Assembly: GCF_000372845.1 (NCBI RefSeq)
Contig: NZ_KB889963.1
Coordinates: 2,872,304-2,936,303 of the forward strand
Origin: Methylocystis rosea SV97
Lineage (GTDB): Bacteria; Pseudomonadota; Alphaproteobacteria; Rhizobiales; Beijerinckiaceae
Length of the DNA stretch: 64,000 nt
Direction: 5' to 3'
In this document: one piece after another, positions 36,758 through 45,759 of the stretch
Position numbering within the stretch: position 1 is the first letter of the stretch
Layout of the letters: every line of letters starts with the position of its first letter
Notes under the pieces: model-generated
Seen by the model: the letters and a program-made list of their open reading frames with translations, nothing else
Told to the model about the DNA's origin: nothing
The model's database searches: none
Translations under genes and position numbers: made by a program

Positions 36758-37189
36758 ATGTCGAAACTTTGTCCGAGCGCGCAGCCCGGCATGGATCGAG
36801 CGATGGTCTTGGGCGTCGTTCAGCATGACGGGCCGAGTCCCGTCGTCCAATATCTGAACGAGCGGCTTCCTGCGACGCCCGAGACCCTTGCCTTGTCCGC
36901 CCCTTTAAAGCCGACCGAAATATTTCGACTCGCGGCGACATGCGCTGAGCATAAATGTCCGCACTTCGACGGCGCAGATTGTCGCTTGGCTTCGCGAGTC
37001 GTGAAAATGCTGCCCACTGCAGTCGACAGTTTGCCGCCATGCGCTATCCGAAAGGAATGCCGCTGGCATGCTCAGGAGGGCGAGGCGGCGTGCAAACGAT
37101 GCCCTGAGGTCACCACTGTGAGCTACGACTTGTCGCAACATGCGCGGGACGTGTCAGGACTGCCGGTTGTCGAGGAGTCGATAGGGTAA
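36758..37189 (+). CDS. Cysteine-rich putative metal-binding protein
   Basis: 143 aa with ten cysteines in pairs: CPSAQPGM at the start, CAEHKCPHFDGADC in the middle, and LPPCAIRKECRW, CKRCP towards the end. A metal or iron-sulphur site is likely. VVQYLNERLPATPETL and PTEIFRLAATC look conserved. I have a vague memory of similar proteins labelled as nitrogen-fixation associated in cyanobacteria, but I cannot support it here. Paired with the preceding 107-aa gene. Confidence 0.65.
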   Translation: MSKLCPSAQPGMDRAMVLGVVQHDGPSPVVQYLNERLPATPETLALSAPLKPTEIFRLAATCAEHKCPHFDGADCRLASRVVKMLPTAVDSLPPCAIRKECRWHAQEGEAACKRCPEVTTVSYDLSQHARDVSGLPVVEESIG

Positions 37190-37218
37190 CCGCTTCGCGG
37201 GGGGATACCGCAGCCATC

Positions 37219-37698
37219 TTATTGCCGATGATAGGGGTGCCCCGACAAGATCGTCATCGCCCGATAAATCTGCTCCGCCGCGAGAATGCGCGCCAGCTGA
37301 TGCGGCAGCGTCATCGCGCCGAAGGACAAGACGGCCGTCGCTCGCGCGCGCACGCTCTCGTCGAGCCCCTCGGCGCCGCCGATCGCAAACCACAGCGCCT
37401 TGCAGCCTCTGTCGCGTTCGGAGGCGATGAATTGCGCGAAGGCTGCGCTTGTCTCCGCCCTGCCCCGCTCGTCAAACGCCGCCAGCCGCGATTCGGCAGG
37501 CAGCGCCGCAAGCAGTTCCATCGCTTCGCGCGATGACCGCTCGGCGCTGGAGGAGGCCTTGCTCTCATCGATCTCTTTAAGTTCGAGACCTTCGAGGCCC
37601 AGCCGCCGCAAGGCGCGGATGCGCTCGGCATAGCGCGAGAAAAGCTCTCGCTCGGGACCCGCCTTCAGGCGGCCGACGCAGATCAGTCCCAGTTTCAT
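37219..37698 (-). CDS. rlmH: 23S rRNA (pseudouridine1915-N3)-methyltransferase
   Basis: SPOUT methyltransferase, 159 aa. LICVGRLKAGPERELFSRYAERI at the start, FAIGGAEGLDESVRARA and the knot segment LSFGAMTLPHQLARILAAEQIYRAMTILSGHPYHR at the end are diagnostic. The start at 37698 matches the family. rsfS lies upstream on the same strand, the standard pair. Confidence 0.97.
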   Translation of the reverse strand: MKLGLICVGRLKAGPERELFSRYAERIRALRRLGLEGLELKEIDESKASSSAERSSREAMELLAALPAESRLAAFDERGRAETSAAFAQFIASERDRGCKALWFAIGGAEGLDESVRARATAVLSFGAMTLPHQLARILAAEQIYRAMTILSGHPYHRQ

Positions 37699-37760
37699 CC
37701 AACGCCAAGCACGACCAGAGGGTACAAGCGATCCCAAGGGCGCGCTTGCGTCCGCTCCCG

Positions 37761-38189
37761 TCAGACCAGGCGAATCTCCAGCGGTCGGTCGCCGCCCCAC
37801 ATCTTTTCAAGATTGTAGAACTGGCGCACCTCGGGCCGGAAGATGTGGACGATGACGTCGCCAGCGTCGATCAGCACCCAGTCGCACTGGGACAGGCCTT
37901 CGACCCGCGGGGCAACGACGCCCGCCGCCTTCAGGGCCTTGATCGCTCTGTCGGCTATGGCGCCGACATGCACGGTCGAACGACCCGTCGCGATGATCAT
38001 GTCATCGGCGAGCGCCGTTTTTCCACGCAGATCGATGGAGACAATGTCCTCGGCCTTGGTTTCGTCCAGGCTGGCGAGAACCTTTTGCACGATTGAGCCG
38101 GTCAATTGGGCGCTTGCGCCAATTTCCGGTCGGAGCGGACCAGGAGCCGCACCCGGATGAACACCTGTCGACAGCGTTGCAACCCTCAT
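37761..38189 (-). CDS. rsfS: Ribosomal silencing factor RsfS
   Basis: Binds uL14 and blocks 30S-50S joining in starvation. 142 aa from the ATG at 38189, slightly long at the N-terminus. Core: VQKVLASLDETKAEDIVSIDLRGKTALADDMIIATGRSTVHVGAIADR, then GLSQCDWVLIDAGDVIVHIFRPEVRQFYNLEKMW. The usual upstream nadD/proA genes are absent. A terminator for the qor unit lies about 100 bases upstream. Confidence 0.95.
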   Translation of the reverse strand: MRVATLSTGVHPGAAPGPLRPEIGASAQLTGSIVQKVLASLDETKAEDIVSIDLRGKTALADDMIIATGRSTVHVGAIADRAIKALKAAGVVAPRVEGLSQCDWVLIDAGDVIVHIFRPEVRQFYNLEKMWGGDRPLEIRLV

Positions 38190-38290
38190 GCTTCGCGGCC
38201 CAAAGCCCGGAAGAGAGCCCGCCGCCACACAAGGATGGGGCTCTTGCTGAAAAATTGCAATAGAAACTGCGGGGTTGCCGAGGGGGCTAA

Positions 38291-38318
38291 GAAAAAAGCC
38301 CGGCTCAAGCGCCGGGCT
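38291..38318 (-). terminator. Rho-independent terminator downstream of the pcs-qor unit
   Basis: On the minus strand, AGCCCGGC (complement of 38311-38318) and GCCGGGCT (complement of 38297-38304) form an 8-bp stem with a 6-base loop, followed by TTTTTT (38292-38297). The 421-base gap 38190-38611 also holds the rsfS promoter region. Nothing else was recognised in it. Confidence 0.85.
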
Positions 38319-38611
38319 TTGGAAGGCGGTTCGGGCTAATCGAGAGGCGGGAGGAACCTCAAAGCCGGAACATGAAAAGCATAATCGATTTGCGCCAAAA
38401 GCGTAGGACGAAATTGCCGACACGCCAGTCGGCGGTGCAAAAAGCGGGGAAAAACTGCTGAATTCGTGCCGCGAGAGGCGCGCCGCCGGCGTCCGATTCG
38501 GCTAAGTTAACAAAGCGTTGCGAAGCACATCAATCGGCCCAGTGCTCAAATTACAACACATGTCAAGTTTGTCGCCAGAGCCCTGCTTTCGCCGGTCCCT
38601 TTATGGCGAAA

Positions 38612-39583
38612 TCAGGGAATTAGGACCATCGACCCGCTGGTGGCGCGCGATTCGAGCGCGGCGTGCACCTTGGCGGCGTCGGCAAGCGGAAAACGCGCCG
38701 GCTCGGCGATATTGACAAAGCCTCGCTTCGTAGCATGGACGAGATCGTCCATCATCTCCTCATAGTCGCGCCGGCGCGCGATATGGCTGAAAAGCGAGGG
38801 GCGGGTCGCATAGAGCGATCCTTTCAGCGCCAGAAGGCCAAGGTCGAAGGCCGCGATCGGACCAGAGGCTGAGCCGAAGCTGACGAACATGCCGAACGGC
38901 TTCAGGCAATCGAGCGAAGCCGGAAAAGTCGCGCGTCCGACGCCGTCATAGACCACGTCGCACAGCTTGCCCTTGGTGAAATCGCGCACGCGCTCGACGA
39001 AGTTCTCCTCGCGATAAAGGATGGTGTGCTTGGCGCCTGCATCTTCTGCGATCTTGGCCTTCTCGGGGGAGCCAACCGTCGCGATGACCTTCGCCCCGAG
39101 CGCATTCGCCCATTGGCAGAGGATCTGCCCAACGCCGCCGGCGCCGGCATGGACGAGAACGCGATGGCCTTTCTCCACCTTGAACGTCCTGCGCAGGAGA
39201 TATTGCGCAGTCAGCCCTTTCAGCATCATCACCGCGCCCTGCTCATAGCTGAAGGATTTCGGCAGATGGACGACTGAGCCGGCGGCGATGTTGCGCGCCT
39301 CCGAATAGCCGCCAAGCGCGCCGACATAAGCGACCCGATCCCCAACCTTGAAGTTCTTCACATTCTCGCCGACGGCGATCACCTCGCCGGCGCCTTCATG
39401 TCCGGGGACAAACGGATATTCGGCCGGATAAGCGCCGGTACGGCGGTAGACGTCTATGAAATTGACGCCAATGGCGCCGTGGCGGATTTGCACGTCGTCG
39501 GCGGTCGGAGCCGGCAGATCAACGTCTTCCATAACGAGCGCATCCGGCCCGCCCGGCTGATGCACGCGAATCGCTTTAACCAT
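38612..39583 (-). CDS. Quinone oxidoreductase (zeta-crystallin/Qor type)
   Basis: NADPH-dependent quinone reductase of the medium-chain dehydrogenase family without zinc. 323 aa. IRVHQPGGPDALVMEDVDLP, INFIDVYRRTGAYP, PFVPGHEGAGEV, the nucleotide loop VHAGAGGVGQILCQWA and VVYDGVGRATFPASLDCL are typical. The ATG at 39583 overlaps the pcs stop by 8 bases, so it is translated with pcs. Confidence 0.93.
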   Translation of the reverse strand: MVKAIRVHQPGGPDALVMEDVDLPAPTADDVQIRHGAIGVNFIDVYRRTGAYPAEYPFVPGHEGAGEVIAVGENVKNFKVGDRVAYVGALGGYSEARNIAAGSVVHLPKSFSYEQGAVMMLKGLTAQYLLRRTFKVEKGHRVLVHAGAGGVGQILCQWANALGAKVIATVGSPEKAKIAEDAGAKHTILYREENFVERVRDFTKGKLCDVVYDGVGRATFPASLDCLKPFGMFVSFGSASGPIAAFDLGLLALKGSLYATRPSLFSHIARRRDYEEMMDDLVHATKRGFVNIAEPARFPLADAAKVHAALESRATSGSMVLIP

Positions 39584-40289
39584 CGACCTCACCTTTCGCG
39601 ATCGCGCCGCCCTCACGAAAAAGCGGCAAAGCCAGAAAATAGCACCCGGTCACGACCAGAGCCGCCTTCACGGTGAAGGAGGCCGCCGCAAGATCCTGTG
39701 CGACCGCCGCGATCGCCGCCGCGCCCCAGACGCCGGTCACGACGAGCGTCACAGGTCGCAGCCGCTGAACGCGCAGCGGATGAACAAAGGCGACCGGAAC
39801 GAACATGCAAGCCGTCGTCACGACAATCAGCATGAGACTCGCGGTGGCCGGCGGCCGCAGCACGAGAAGATAGAAGACCACGATGTTCCACAGCGACGGA
39901 AATCCGCGAAACCAATAGTCGGCCGTCTTCATTCGCCGATCTGCGAAATAGAGCGCCGAACAGGCGCAGACCGCGGCGCAAATGGGGCCGACGAGCGCCG
40001 GATCCAAGAGGCCGGAGCGCCACAGCGCCACAAGCGGCGTAACCACATAGTTGAGAAAGTCGACGACGAGGTCGAGCGCGACCCCGTCGATGAAGGGCGC
40101 CGTTTCCGTCACCTTGAAATGCCGCGCCAGCGTTCCGTCGACGGCGTCCACGACGAGCGCCGCGCCGAGCCAGGCGACCATCGCCGCAAAACGGCCGTCC
40201 GCCGCAAGGAACAAAGCGATCAGGCCGAGCGCCGCGCCGCTCGCAGTGAAGAGGTGGACAGAAAGGCCGATGAGGCGAGAAGACGTCAC
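39576..40289 (-). CDS. pcs: Phosphatidylcholine synthase
   Basis: Condenses choline with CDP-diacylglycerol. 237 aa, GTG start. CDP-alcohol phosphotransferase motif in VDAVDGTLARHFKVTETAPFIDG...LDLVVDFLNYV (about residues 48-82), with eight hydrophobic helices. FRGFPSLWNIVVFYL and VAFVHPLRVQRLRPVTL distinguish Pcs from PssA. Phosphatidylcholine is a major lipid in many methanotrophs and rhizobia. Confidence 0.92.
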   Translation of the reverse strand: MTSSRLIGLSVHLFTASGAALGLIALFLAADGRFAAMVAWLGAALVVDAVDGTLARHFKVTETAPFIDGVALDLVVDFLNYVVTPLVALWRSGLLDPALVGPICAAVCACSALYFADRRMKTADYWFRGFPSLWNIVVFYLLVLRPPATASLMLIVVTTACMFVPVAFVHPLRVQRLRPVTLVVTGVWGAAAIAAVAQDLAAASFTVKAALVVTGCYFLALPLFREGGAIAKGEVDG

Positions 40290-40421
40290 GAGGCGCGGCG
40301 ACTGGAGAAGCGGGACGTCAGCCTACCACCACCCTCGCGCCGAGCCAAAGCCATCCTGCTTGCCCGTGCTGCTCGCGCTCCGAAGACTCTCCCGCTATAA
40401 CAGGCAAAGGAGACGAATGAG

Positions 40422-41699
40422 ATGAACGCGGCGTACGAAAACACCAGATCGGACATTCTCGTCGCCGGCGCCGGGGCGACCGGCCTTGCAGCGGCGCTGG
40501 CCTTCGCGCGCGGGGGATTCAGGACGACGCTCGCCGGGCGCATTCCGCCGCCGCTGCCGGGCCGCACCGTCGCTTTGTTCGAATCGTCCGTCCGATTTCT
40601 CGATGCACTCGGCGCGTTAGAGCGCGTCAGAGCGCGCGGCTGCGCCGTCGAAGCGATCCACATGATCGACGACACCGATCAGTTTCTGCCCGTGCCGGAA
40701 CTCAGCCTGCGGGCGCGCGAGATCGGTCTGCCGGCGCTCGGCGTCAATGTGTCGAACGACGACCTCGTCGCCATTCTGCTGGATCTTTGTCGCGGCCGCC
40801 CTGAGATCGCGTTCGTCGACGCCGATATCGCGGATTACGAATTCAGCAGCGACGGCGCCGTCGCCGTCCTCACAGACGGACGGCGACTCCAGGCGGACTT
40901 CATCGTTGCGGCGGATGGGCGCAACAGCCGCGCCCGCACGGTCGCCGGCATCGACGTGAAGGAATGGACCTATCCGCAGATCGCGCTCACCATGATGCTG
41001 CGCCACGAGTTCCCGCACGAAAATGTCTCGACGGAATATCACACGCGCTCGGGCCCCTTCACGCTGGTGCCGCTGCCCGCGCGAGAGGACGCGCCGAATC
41101 GTTCGAGCCTCGTCTGGCTGATGAGCGTCGCCGACGCGCGGCGGCGTCTCGCCAAGCCCCGCGAAGAGCTCGAATATGAAATCGAGGATTACGCCAAGTC
41201 GGAACTCGGCGCGATGCGCATCGAAGGCGACATCGGGCAGTTCCGCATGGGCGGCATGCAGGTGTCGAAACATGCCACGGGCCGCCTCGCGCTCGTCGGC
41301 GAGACATGTCACATTTTTCCGCCGATCGGCGCGCAAGGACTGAACCTAAGTCTGCGCGACGTCGCCGATCTCGAGGATTGTCTCGCCAGCGTCGATCTCA
41401 AGAATCCGCGCGAATTGTCGCGGGCGCTCGCCCGCTATGACCGTCACCGGCGCGCCGATATCGGCTTCAGGACGCATGGCGTCGACCTGCTCAACCGATC
41501 GCTCATCATTCCCTATCTGCCGGTGGATTTGCTGCGCGGCGCGAGCTTCATCGCCATGGCGGCGCTCGGGCCGTTGCGGCGCGCGGTCATTCGCGAGGGC
41601 GTGTTGCCGCATCTCGTGCTGCCGCGGCTGATGCGACGGCCGGCGCAGAAGCCCGAAATCGCCGGCGCTTCCCAGAGGCGCGCCGGCTGGCGATCTTAG
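40422..41699 (+). CDS. UbiH-type FAD-dependent aromatic monooxygenase
   Basis: 425 aa. FAD dinucleotide loop ILVAGAGATGLAAALAFARGG, second motif VAADGRNSRART (about residue 165), and the third LVGETCHIFPPIGAQGLNLSLRDVADL (about residue 290). This fits ubiquinone hydroxylases (UbiH/UbiF/UbiL group). Which ring position it hydroxylates cannot be told. Divergent from the pcs-qor unit. Confidence 0.92.
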   Translation: MNAAYENTRSDILVAGAGATGLAAALAFARGGFRTTLAGRIPPPLPGRTVALFESSVRFLDALGALERVRARGCAVEAIHMIDDTDQFLPVPELSLRAREIGLPALGVNVSNDDLVAILLDLCRGRPEIAFVDADIADYEFSSDGAVAVLTDGRRLQADFIVAADGRNSRARTVAGIDVKEWTYPQIALTMMLRHEFPHENVSTEYHTRSGPFTLVPLPAREDAPNRSSLVWLMSVADARRRLAKPREELEYEIEDYAKSELGAMRIEGDIGQFRMGGMQVSKHATGRLALVGETCHIFPPIGAQGLNLSLRDVADLEDCLASVDLKNPRELSRALARYDRHRRADIGFRTHGVDLLNRSLIIPYLPVDLLRGASFIAMAALGPLRRAVIREGVLPHLVLPRLMRRPAQKPEIAGASQRRAGWRS

Positions 41700-41732
41700 A
41701 GCAGCGACGGTCGAGCGCCGCTGATCGCGGCG

Positions 41733-42236
41733 CTATTTCGCCGCGATCTCGATCTTCTTTTCTTCCTTCTTGGATTCAGCCGTCTTCGGCAGCTTGATTT
41801 TCAGCACGCCCTTTTCGAAATCGGCGGTGATCTTGTCGGAGTCTACGCCTTCAGGAACCCGAAAGGCGCGGCGGAAAGAGCCGTAACGTCGCTCCGAGCA
41901 GTAGTATCCTTCCCGCTTCTCTTCCTTTTCTTCTTTCTTCTCGCCAGAGATCGACAACACGCCGTTTGAAAGCTTCACATCGACGTTCTTTTCGTCGAGC
42001 CCGGGCAGTTCCGCGGTGATTTCATATCCGCCGTCCTTTTCAACAAAATCGACAGGCGGCGCCGCCGCCGACATGAGCCGGTCGAACGGCTGGAAGTCGG
42101 CAAGGCTTCTGCGCGATGGAAATTCGTCGAACAGACGATCGAATTGACGCCGGAAGGATTCGAGTGGATGCCAATCGAATCCGCCGGATGCCTGCGCGGA
42201 CTCTCTCGACGCCGGCAGCTTGCTTTGTTCGGCCAT
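41733..42236 (-). CDS. Small heat-shock protein (Hsp20)
   Basis: 167 aa. The ATG at 42236 has GGGAG upstream. A disordered N-terminus (FDWHPLESFRRQFDRLFDEF) is followed by an alpha-crystallin domain: PPVDFVEKDGGYEITAELPGLDEKNVDVKLSNGVLSISGEK, then CSERRYGSFRRAFRVPEGVD and FEKGVLKIKLPK. Holdase chaperone against aggregation. Convergent with the UbiH gene. Confidence 0.96.
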   Translation of the reverse strand: MAEQSKLPASRESAQASGGFDWHPLESFRRQFDRLFDEFPSRRSLADFQPFDRLMSAAAPPVDFVEKDGGYEITAELPGLDEKNVDVKLSNGVLSISGEKKEEKEEKREGYYCSERRYGSFRRAFRVPEGVDSDKITADFEKGVLKIKLPKTAESKKEEKKIEIAAK

Positions 42237-42378
42237 GCTGATCTCCCTCATGAACGGACGATCGCCAAGCAACCGAAAATTCAGCAACGATGGCGCTGAC
42301 GATCGACATGGAAACGTTAGGGACGTGGAGCGTCAGAGATGTGACTTCAAGCAGCGATTTTGCGCCAATTTGTCGCGA

Positions 42379-45300
42379 TCACTCGTCGAATTCTCCGAGC
42401 GACAACAGTCCTGCGTCGCCCCCAGAGGACGCGGTGTTGATCGTCAGGGTCGTCTCATGAAGGAATCGCAGCAGATAATCCGGCCCGCCCGCCTTTGGGC
42501 CGGTGCCGCTCAAGCCGAACCCGCCGAAGGGCTGGCTGCCGACGACCGCGCCGATCATGTTGCGATTGACGTAGATATTGCCGGCGGACGCTTTGCGCGA
42601 CAACGCGCGAATGCGCTGTTCGATGCGCGTATGCATGCCGAGCGTGAGACCATATCCACTGGCTTCGATGTCCGTGAGCAGTTGCGGCAGGCGATCCGAA
42701 CGCCAGGTCGCGACATGCAGGACGGGTCCGAAGATTTCCTCCTGCAAGTCCTCGACGCGATCAAGTCTGACGATGTGCGGGGCGACGAAAGTTCCTGTCG
42801 TCGGCGCAACGCCAGCGTAGAGAATTCGCCCCGCTTCGCGCTGACGCGAAAGATAGGCGTCGAGTTTGTCCTTCGCCTGCGCGTCGATCGCCGGGCCGAC
42901 ATGCACGCCGATCTCGCGCGGATCGCCGACCCGCAACTCGCGCGCAGCGCCAATCAGCGTCTCGAGGCAGGTGGGCGCGATCTCCTCTTGCAGGCACAAG
43001 AGCCGCAAGGCTGAGCACCGCTGGCCCGCCGATCGGAACGCAGACGTCATGACGTCGTCGACGACCTGTTCGATCAGCGCCGTCGAATCGACAATCATCG
43101 CATTGATCCCGCCGGTTTCGGCGATGAGCGGCGCGATCGCGCCATCTCGCTCGGCGAGCGTGCGATTGATCCGCTGCGCAACCTCGACGGAGCCGGTGAA
43201 GACGACGCCGGCGGTCAGCGGATCGGCGACGAGCGCAGCGCCGATCGCGCCATCGCCCGGCGTAAATTGCAGCACGTCCTTCGGAAGGCCAGATTCGCGC
43301 AGGAGCGCGATCGCCATGGCGGCGACGAGCGGCGTCTGCTCGGCGGGCTTGGCGACGACGCAATTTCCCGCGACGAGCGCCGCTGCGATCTGGCCGATGA
43401 AAATCGCGAGCGGGAAATTCCAGGGCGAAATGCAGATAAAGACGCCGCGTCCATGCCTTCGCAGGACATTAGCTTCGCCCGTCGGGCCCGGCAGCGGCAT
43501 GTCGGCGCAGAGAATTCGCGCCTGGCCGGCGTAGTATCGGCAAAGATCGGCCGCCTCGCGCACCTCGGCGAGCGCATCGTCGAGAGTCTTGCCGCCCTCG
43601 CTTTGCAACAAGGCGATCAACGGGCCGCGCCGCGCCTCAATGAGATCGGCCGCGCGTTCGATCATCCGCGCCCGCGCCTCGAATGGAGTCCTGGACCACT
43701 CTGGGAAGGCGCGCGCCGCCGTCGCGACCGCAGCACGCGCCGCAGCTTCATCCGCTTCGACGACGTGACCGACGACGGCGCCGTCGATCGGCGACAGGAC
43801 CGGGCGCGCCGCAGCCCGCGATTCGACGCTCGGTCGCGCGGCGGGCGGCGGAGCTGGCGCGCGCGCCTCGTTAATCAGCGCCGCAAGCGCGGTCCGATCG
43901 CCAAATTCCACGCCTTTTGAATTGGCGCGTTGCGGCAGGTAAATCTCGGCCGGCAGCGGAAGGCGCGGATGACGCGCACGATTTGGCGCGCCAAGCGTTT
44001 CATAAGGGTCCGCAACGAGCGCGGTCTCCGGCGTCTCGGGATCGGCGGCGCGCGCGACGAAAGAGGAGTTGGCGCCGTTCTCGATCAAGCGCCGCACGAG
44101 ATAGGCGAGAAGATCACGGTGCGGACCGACCGGCGCATAGATTCGAACGGGGACGTCGCTCATTTCCGCGAGCGACTCATAGAGCGACTCGCCCATGCCG
44201 TGGAGGCGCTGAAACTCGAAGTCGCGCCGCGCGCCGGCCATCGTCAGAACGGCGGCGACGCTGCGCGCGTTATGCGTGGCGATTTGCGGGAAGAGACGCG
44301 GTTGGTCGAAGAGCCGAGCGGCGCAGGCGTCGAAATTGAGATCGGTCATCGCCTTGCGCGTGAACACGGGATAATCGGCGAGACCGCGCTCCTGGGCGCG
44401 TTTGATTTCGCTGTCCCAATAGGCGCCCTTGACGAGACGCACCATGAAGCGCCGATGGTTCGCTTCCGCGAGCGAAGCGACATAGTCGATCGCGGCCATC
44501 GCGCGCTTCAGATAGGCCTGCACCGCGAGCCCGAATCCGTCCCAGCCGGAAAGAGACGGGTCTTTGACGACGCGTGCGAACACGTCCAGCGAAAGTTCGA
44601 GTCGATCCGCCTCCTCCGCATCGATGGTGAAAACGAGATCGCGCTCTTTGGCGAGGCGCGCCAGGTCGAGCAACCGCGGCGGCAATTCCCGCAAGACGCG
44701 TTCGCGCGAAATCGCCTCATAGCGCGGATGCAGGGCCGAGAGCTTGATCGAAATTCCAGGGCGCACAGGGAGTTCGGAGCTTCCGGCCGAGTCGCCGATG
44801 GCGCGAATGGCGTGGGCGTAGGCCTCAAAATAGCGCTCGGCGTCTTCCGCCGTCCGCGCCCCTTCGCCAAGCATGTCGTAAGAGAAGCGCTCGCGCCGTC
44901 CCTGCTCCCGTCTGATCGCCGCTTCGATGGTTTCGCCAAAGACGAAATGAGCGCCCATCAGCCGCATCGCCTGACGCGCGGCGGCGCGCAGCCCCGGCAG
45001 GCCGAGACGCCGGGCGAGGTGGGCAATGAGCCCGCGCGGCTCCGTGACGTCAACGATACGCGCCGAAAGTCCCAGCGCGAAGGCGCAGGCCTGAATAAGC
45101 AGCGCGTCGCTCGATGTTTCGTGATGGGAGAAATCGCCCTCGGCGAGCTTATCAGCCAGGAGTTGGTCGGCCGTCGCGTCGTCGGGCACGCGCAACAGCG
45201 CTTCGGCAAGCGCCATCACCGCCAGCCCCTCGCGCGAGGAGAGGGAGAATTCGTGAAGGAAATCTTCGACGCCGCCAAGCGGATCACGTTGTGCGCGAAT

Positions 45301-45447
45301 GCCGCGCACGAGCCTCAGCGCAGCTTTTTCGACGAGTCGTTGAGTCGCGGGATTAGGGCGCGAACCGAGGAAGGCTTCAGCGAAGCTCTCGTCGGGAGGC
45401 GCGTATGGCGCCGCAAAGGGCGCAGGCCGATCGTGTTTTCGATTCAT
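42379..45447 (-). CDS. putA: Bifunctional proline dehydrogenase / P5C dehydrogenase
   Basis: Oxidises proline to glutamate in two steps. 1022 aa. The proline dehydrogenase barrel spans about residues 150-470 (RPGISIKLSALHPRYE, RLVKGAYWDSEIK, YAPVGPHRDLLAYLVRRLIENGANSSF). The aldehyde dehydrogenase half spans about 510-1000 (SPWNFPLAIF, VFTGSVEVAQRIN, ETGGINAMIVDS, and catalytic Cys in SAGQRCSALRLLCLQ). Among the shorter PutA forms: no N-terminal DNA-binding domain, so it is unlikely to repress itself. Confidence 0.97.
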   Translation of the reverse strand: MNRKHDRPAPFAAPYAPPDESFAEAFLGSRPNPATQRLVEKAALRLVRGIRAQRDPLGGVEDFLHEFSLSSREGLAVMALAEALLRVPDDATADQLLADKLAEGDFSHHETSSDALLIQACAFALGLSARIVDVTEPRGLIAHLARRLGLPGLRAAARQAMRLMGAHFVFGETIEAAIRREQGRRERFSYDMLGEGARTAEDAERYFEAYAHAIRAIGDSAGSSELPVRPGISIKLSALHPRYEAISRERVLRELPPRLLDLARLAKERDLVFTIDAEEADRLELSLDVFARVVKDPSLSGWDGFGLAVQAYLKRAMAAIDYVASLAEANHRRFMVRLVKGAYWDSEIKRAQERGLADYPVFTRKAMTDLNFDACAARLFDQPRLFPQIATHNARSVAAVLTMAGARRDFEFQRLHGMGESLYESLAEMSDVPVRIYAPVGPHRDLLAYLVRRLIENGANSSFVARAADPETPETALVADPYETLGAPNRARHPRLPLPAEIYLPQRANSKGVEFGDRTALAALINEARAPAPPPAARPSVESRAAARPVLSPIDGAVVGHVVEADEAAARAAVATAARAFPEWSRTPFEARARMIERAADLIEARRGPLIALLQSEGGKTLDDALAEVREAADLCRYYAGQARILCADMPLPGPTGEANVLRRHGRGVFICISPWNFPLAIFIGQIAAALVAGNCVVAKPAEQTPLVAAMAIALLRESGLPKDVLQFTPGDGAIGAALVADPLTAGVVFTGSVEVAQRINRTLAERDGAIAPLIAETGGINAMIVDSTALIEQVVDDVMTSAFRSAGQRCSALRLLCLQEEIAPTCLETLIGAARELRVGDPREIGVHVGPAIDAQAKDKLDAYLSRQREAGRILYAGVAPTTGTFVAPHIVRLDRVEDLQEEIFGPVLHVATWRSDRLPQLLTDIEASGYGLTLGMHTRIEQRIRALSRKASAGNIYVNRNMIGAVVGSQPFGGFGLSGTGPKAGGPDYLLRFLHETTLTINTASSGGDAGLLSLGEFDE

Positions 45448-45481
45448 TCGCCATGGTACCGACCGCGCCCGCAGGCCTCGA

Positions 45482-45697
45482 TCAGATCTTGTCGCCTTCC
45501 GCTCCCGGCCGCGCGCAACGCCACTTCGTAACCGTCAGTTGCGGGTGTTCGCCGCACCATTGAGCGATATATGGCATCGCCTGCATCATGCAATTGCTGG
45601 TCGAGCCCGTGGTCGATTCGAAGACGAGCTTGCGCTCGTCGCAGGCGGCGGGCTGCGCCAGCGTGCAGACAGTAAGGATGAGTTCGACGAAATTCAT
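45482..45697 (-). CDS. Small conserved protein with four cysteines, probably exported
   Basis: 71 aa. The ATG at 45697 has AAGGAG upstream. A short hydrophobic start (FVELILTVCTLAQPAAC) precedes CMMQAMPYIAQWCGEHPQLTVTKWRC. Similar ~70-aa proteins of unknown function are common in alphaproteobacteria as I recall. It lies between fhcC and putA on the same strand, 35 bases before putA's reading region ends, with no evident link. Confidence 0.7.
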   Translation of the reverse strand: MNFVELILTVCTLAQPAACDERKLVFESTTGSTSNCMMQAMPYIAQWCGEHPQLTVTKWRCARPGAEGDKI

Positions 45698-45759
45698 CGC
45701 AATCTCCTTGCTAAGCGCCCGCTCCAGGGCGTTTCGCTTCTTAGCAAGGGTAATGCCCG

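Noticed and set aside
39576..40289. Second phosphatidylserine synthase
   Set aside because: The CDP-alcohol motif is shared, but the length, the N-terminus and the FRGFPSLWN segment fit phosphatidylcholine synthase. pssA is already at 10788-11630.
43930..45531. 533-codon plus-strand frame opposite putA
   Set aside because: Antisense to the conserved proline dehydrogenase domain, without protein-like features.
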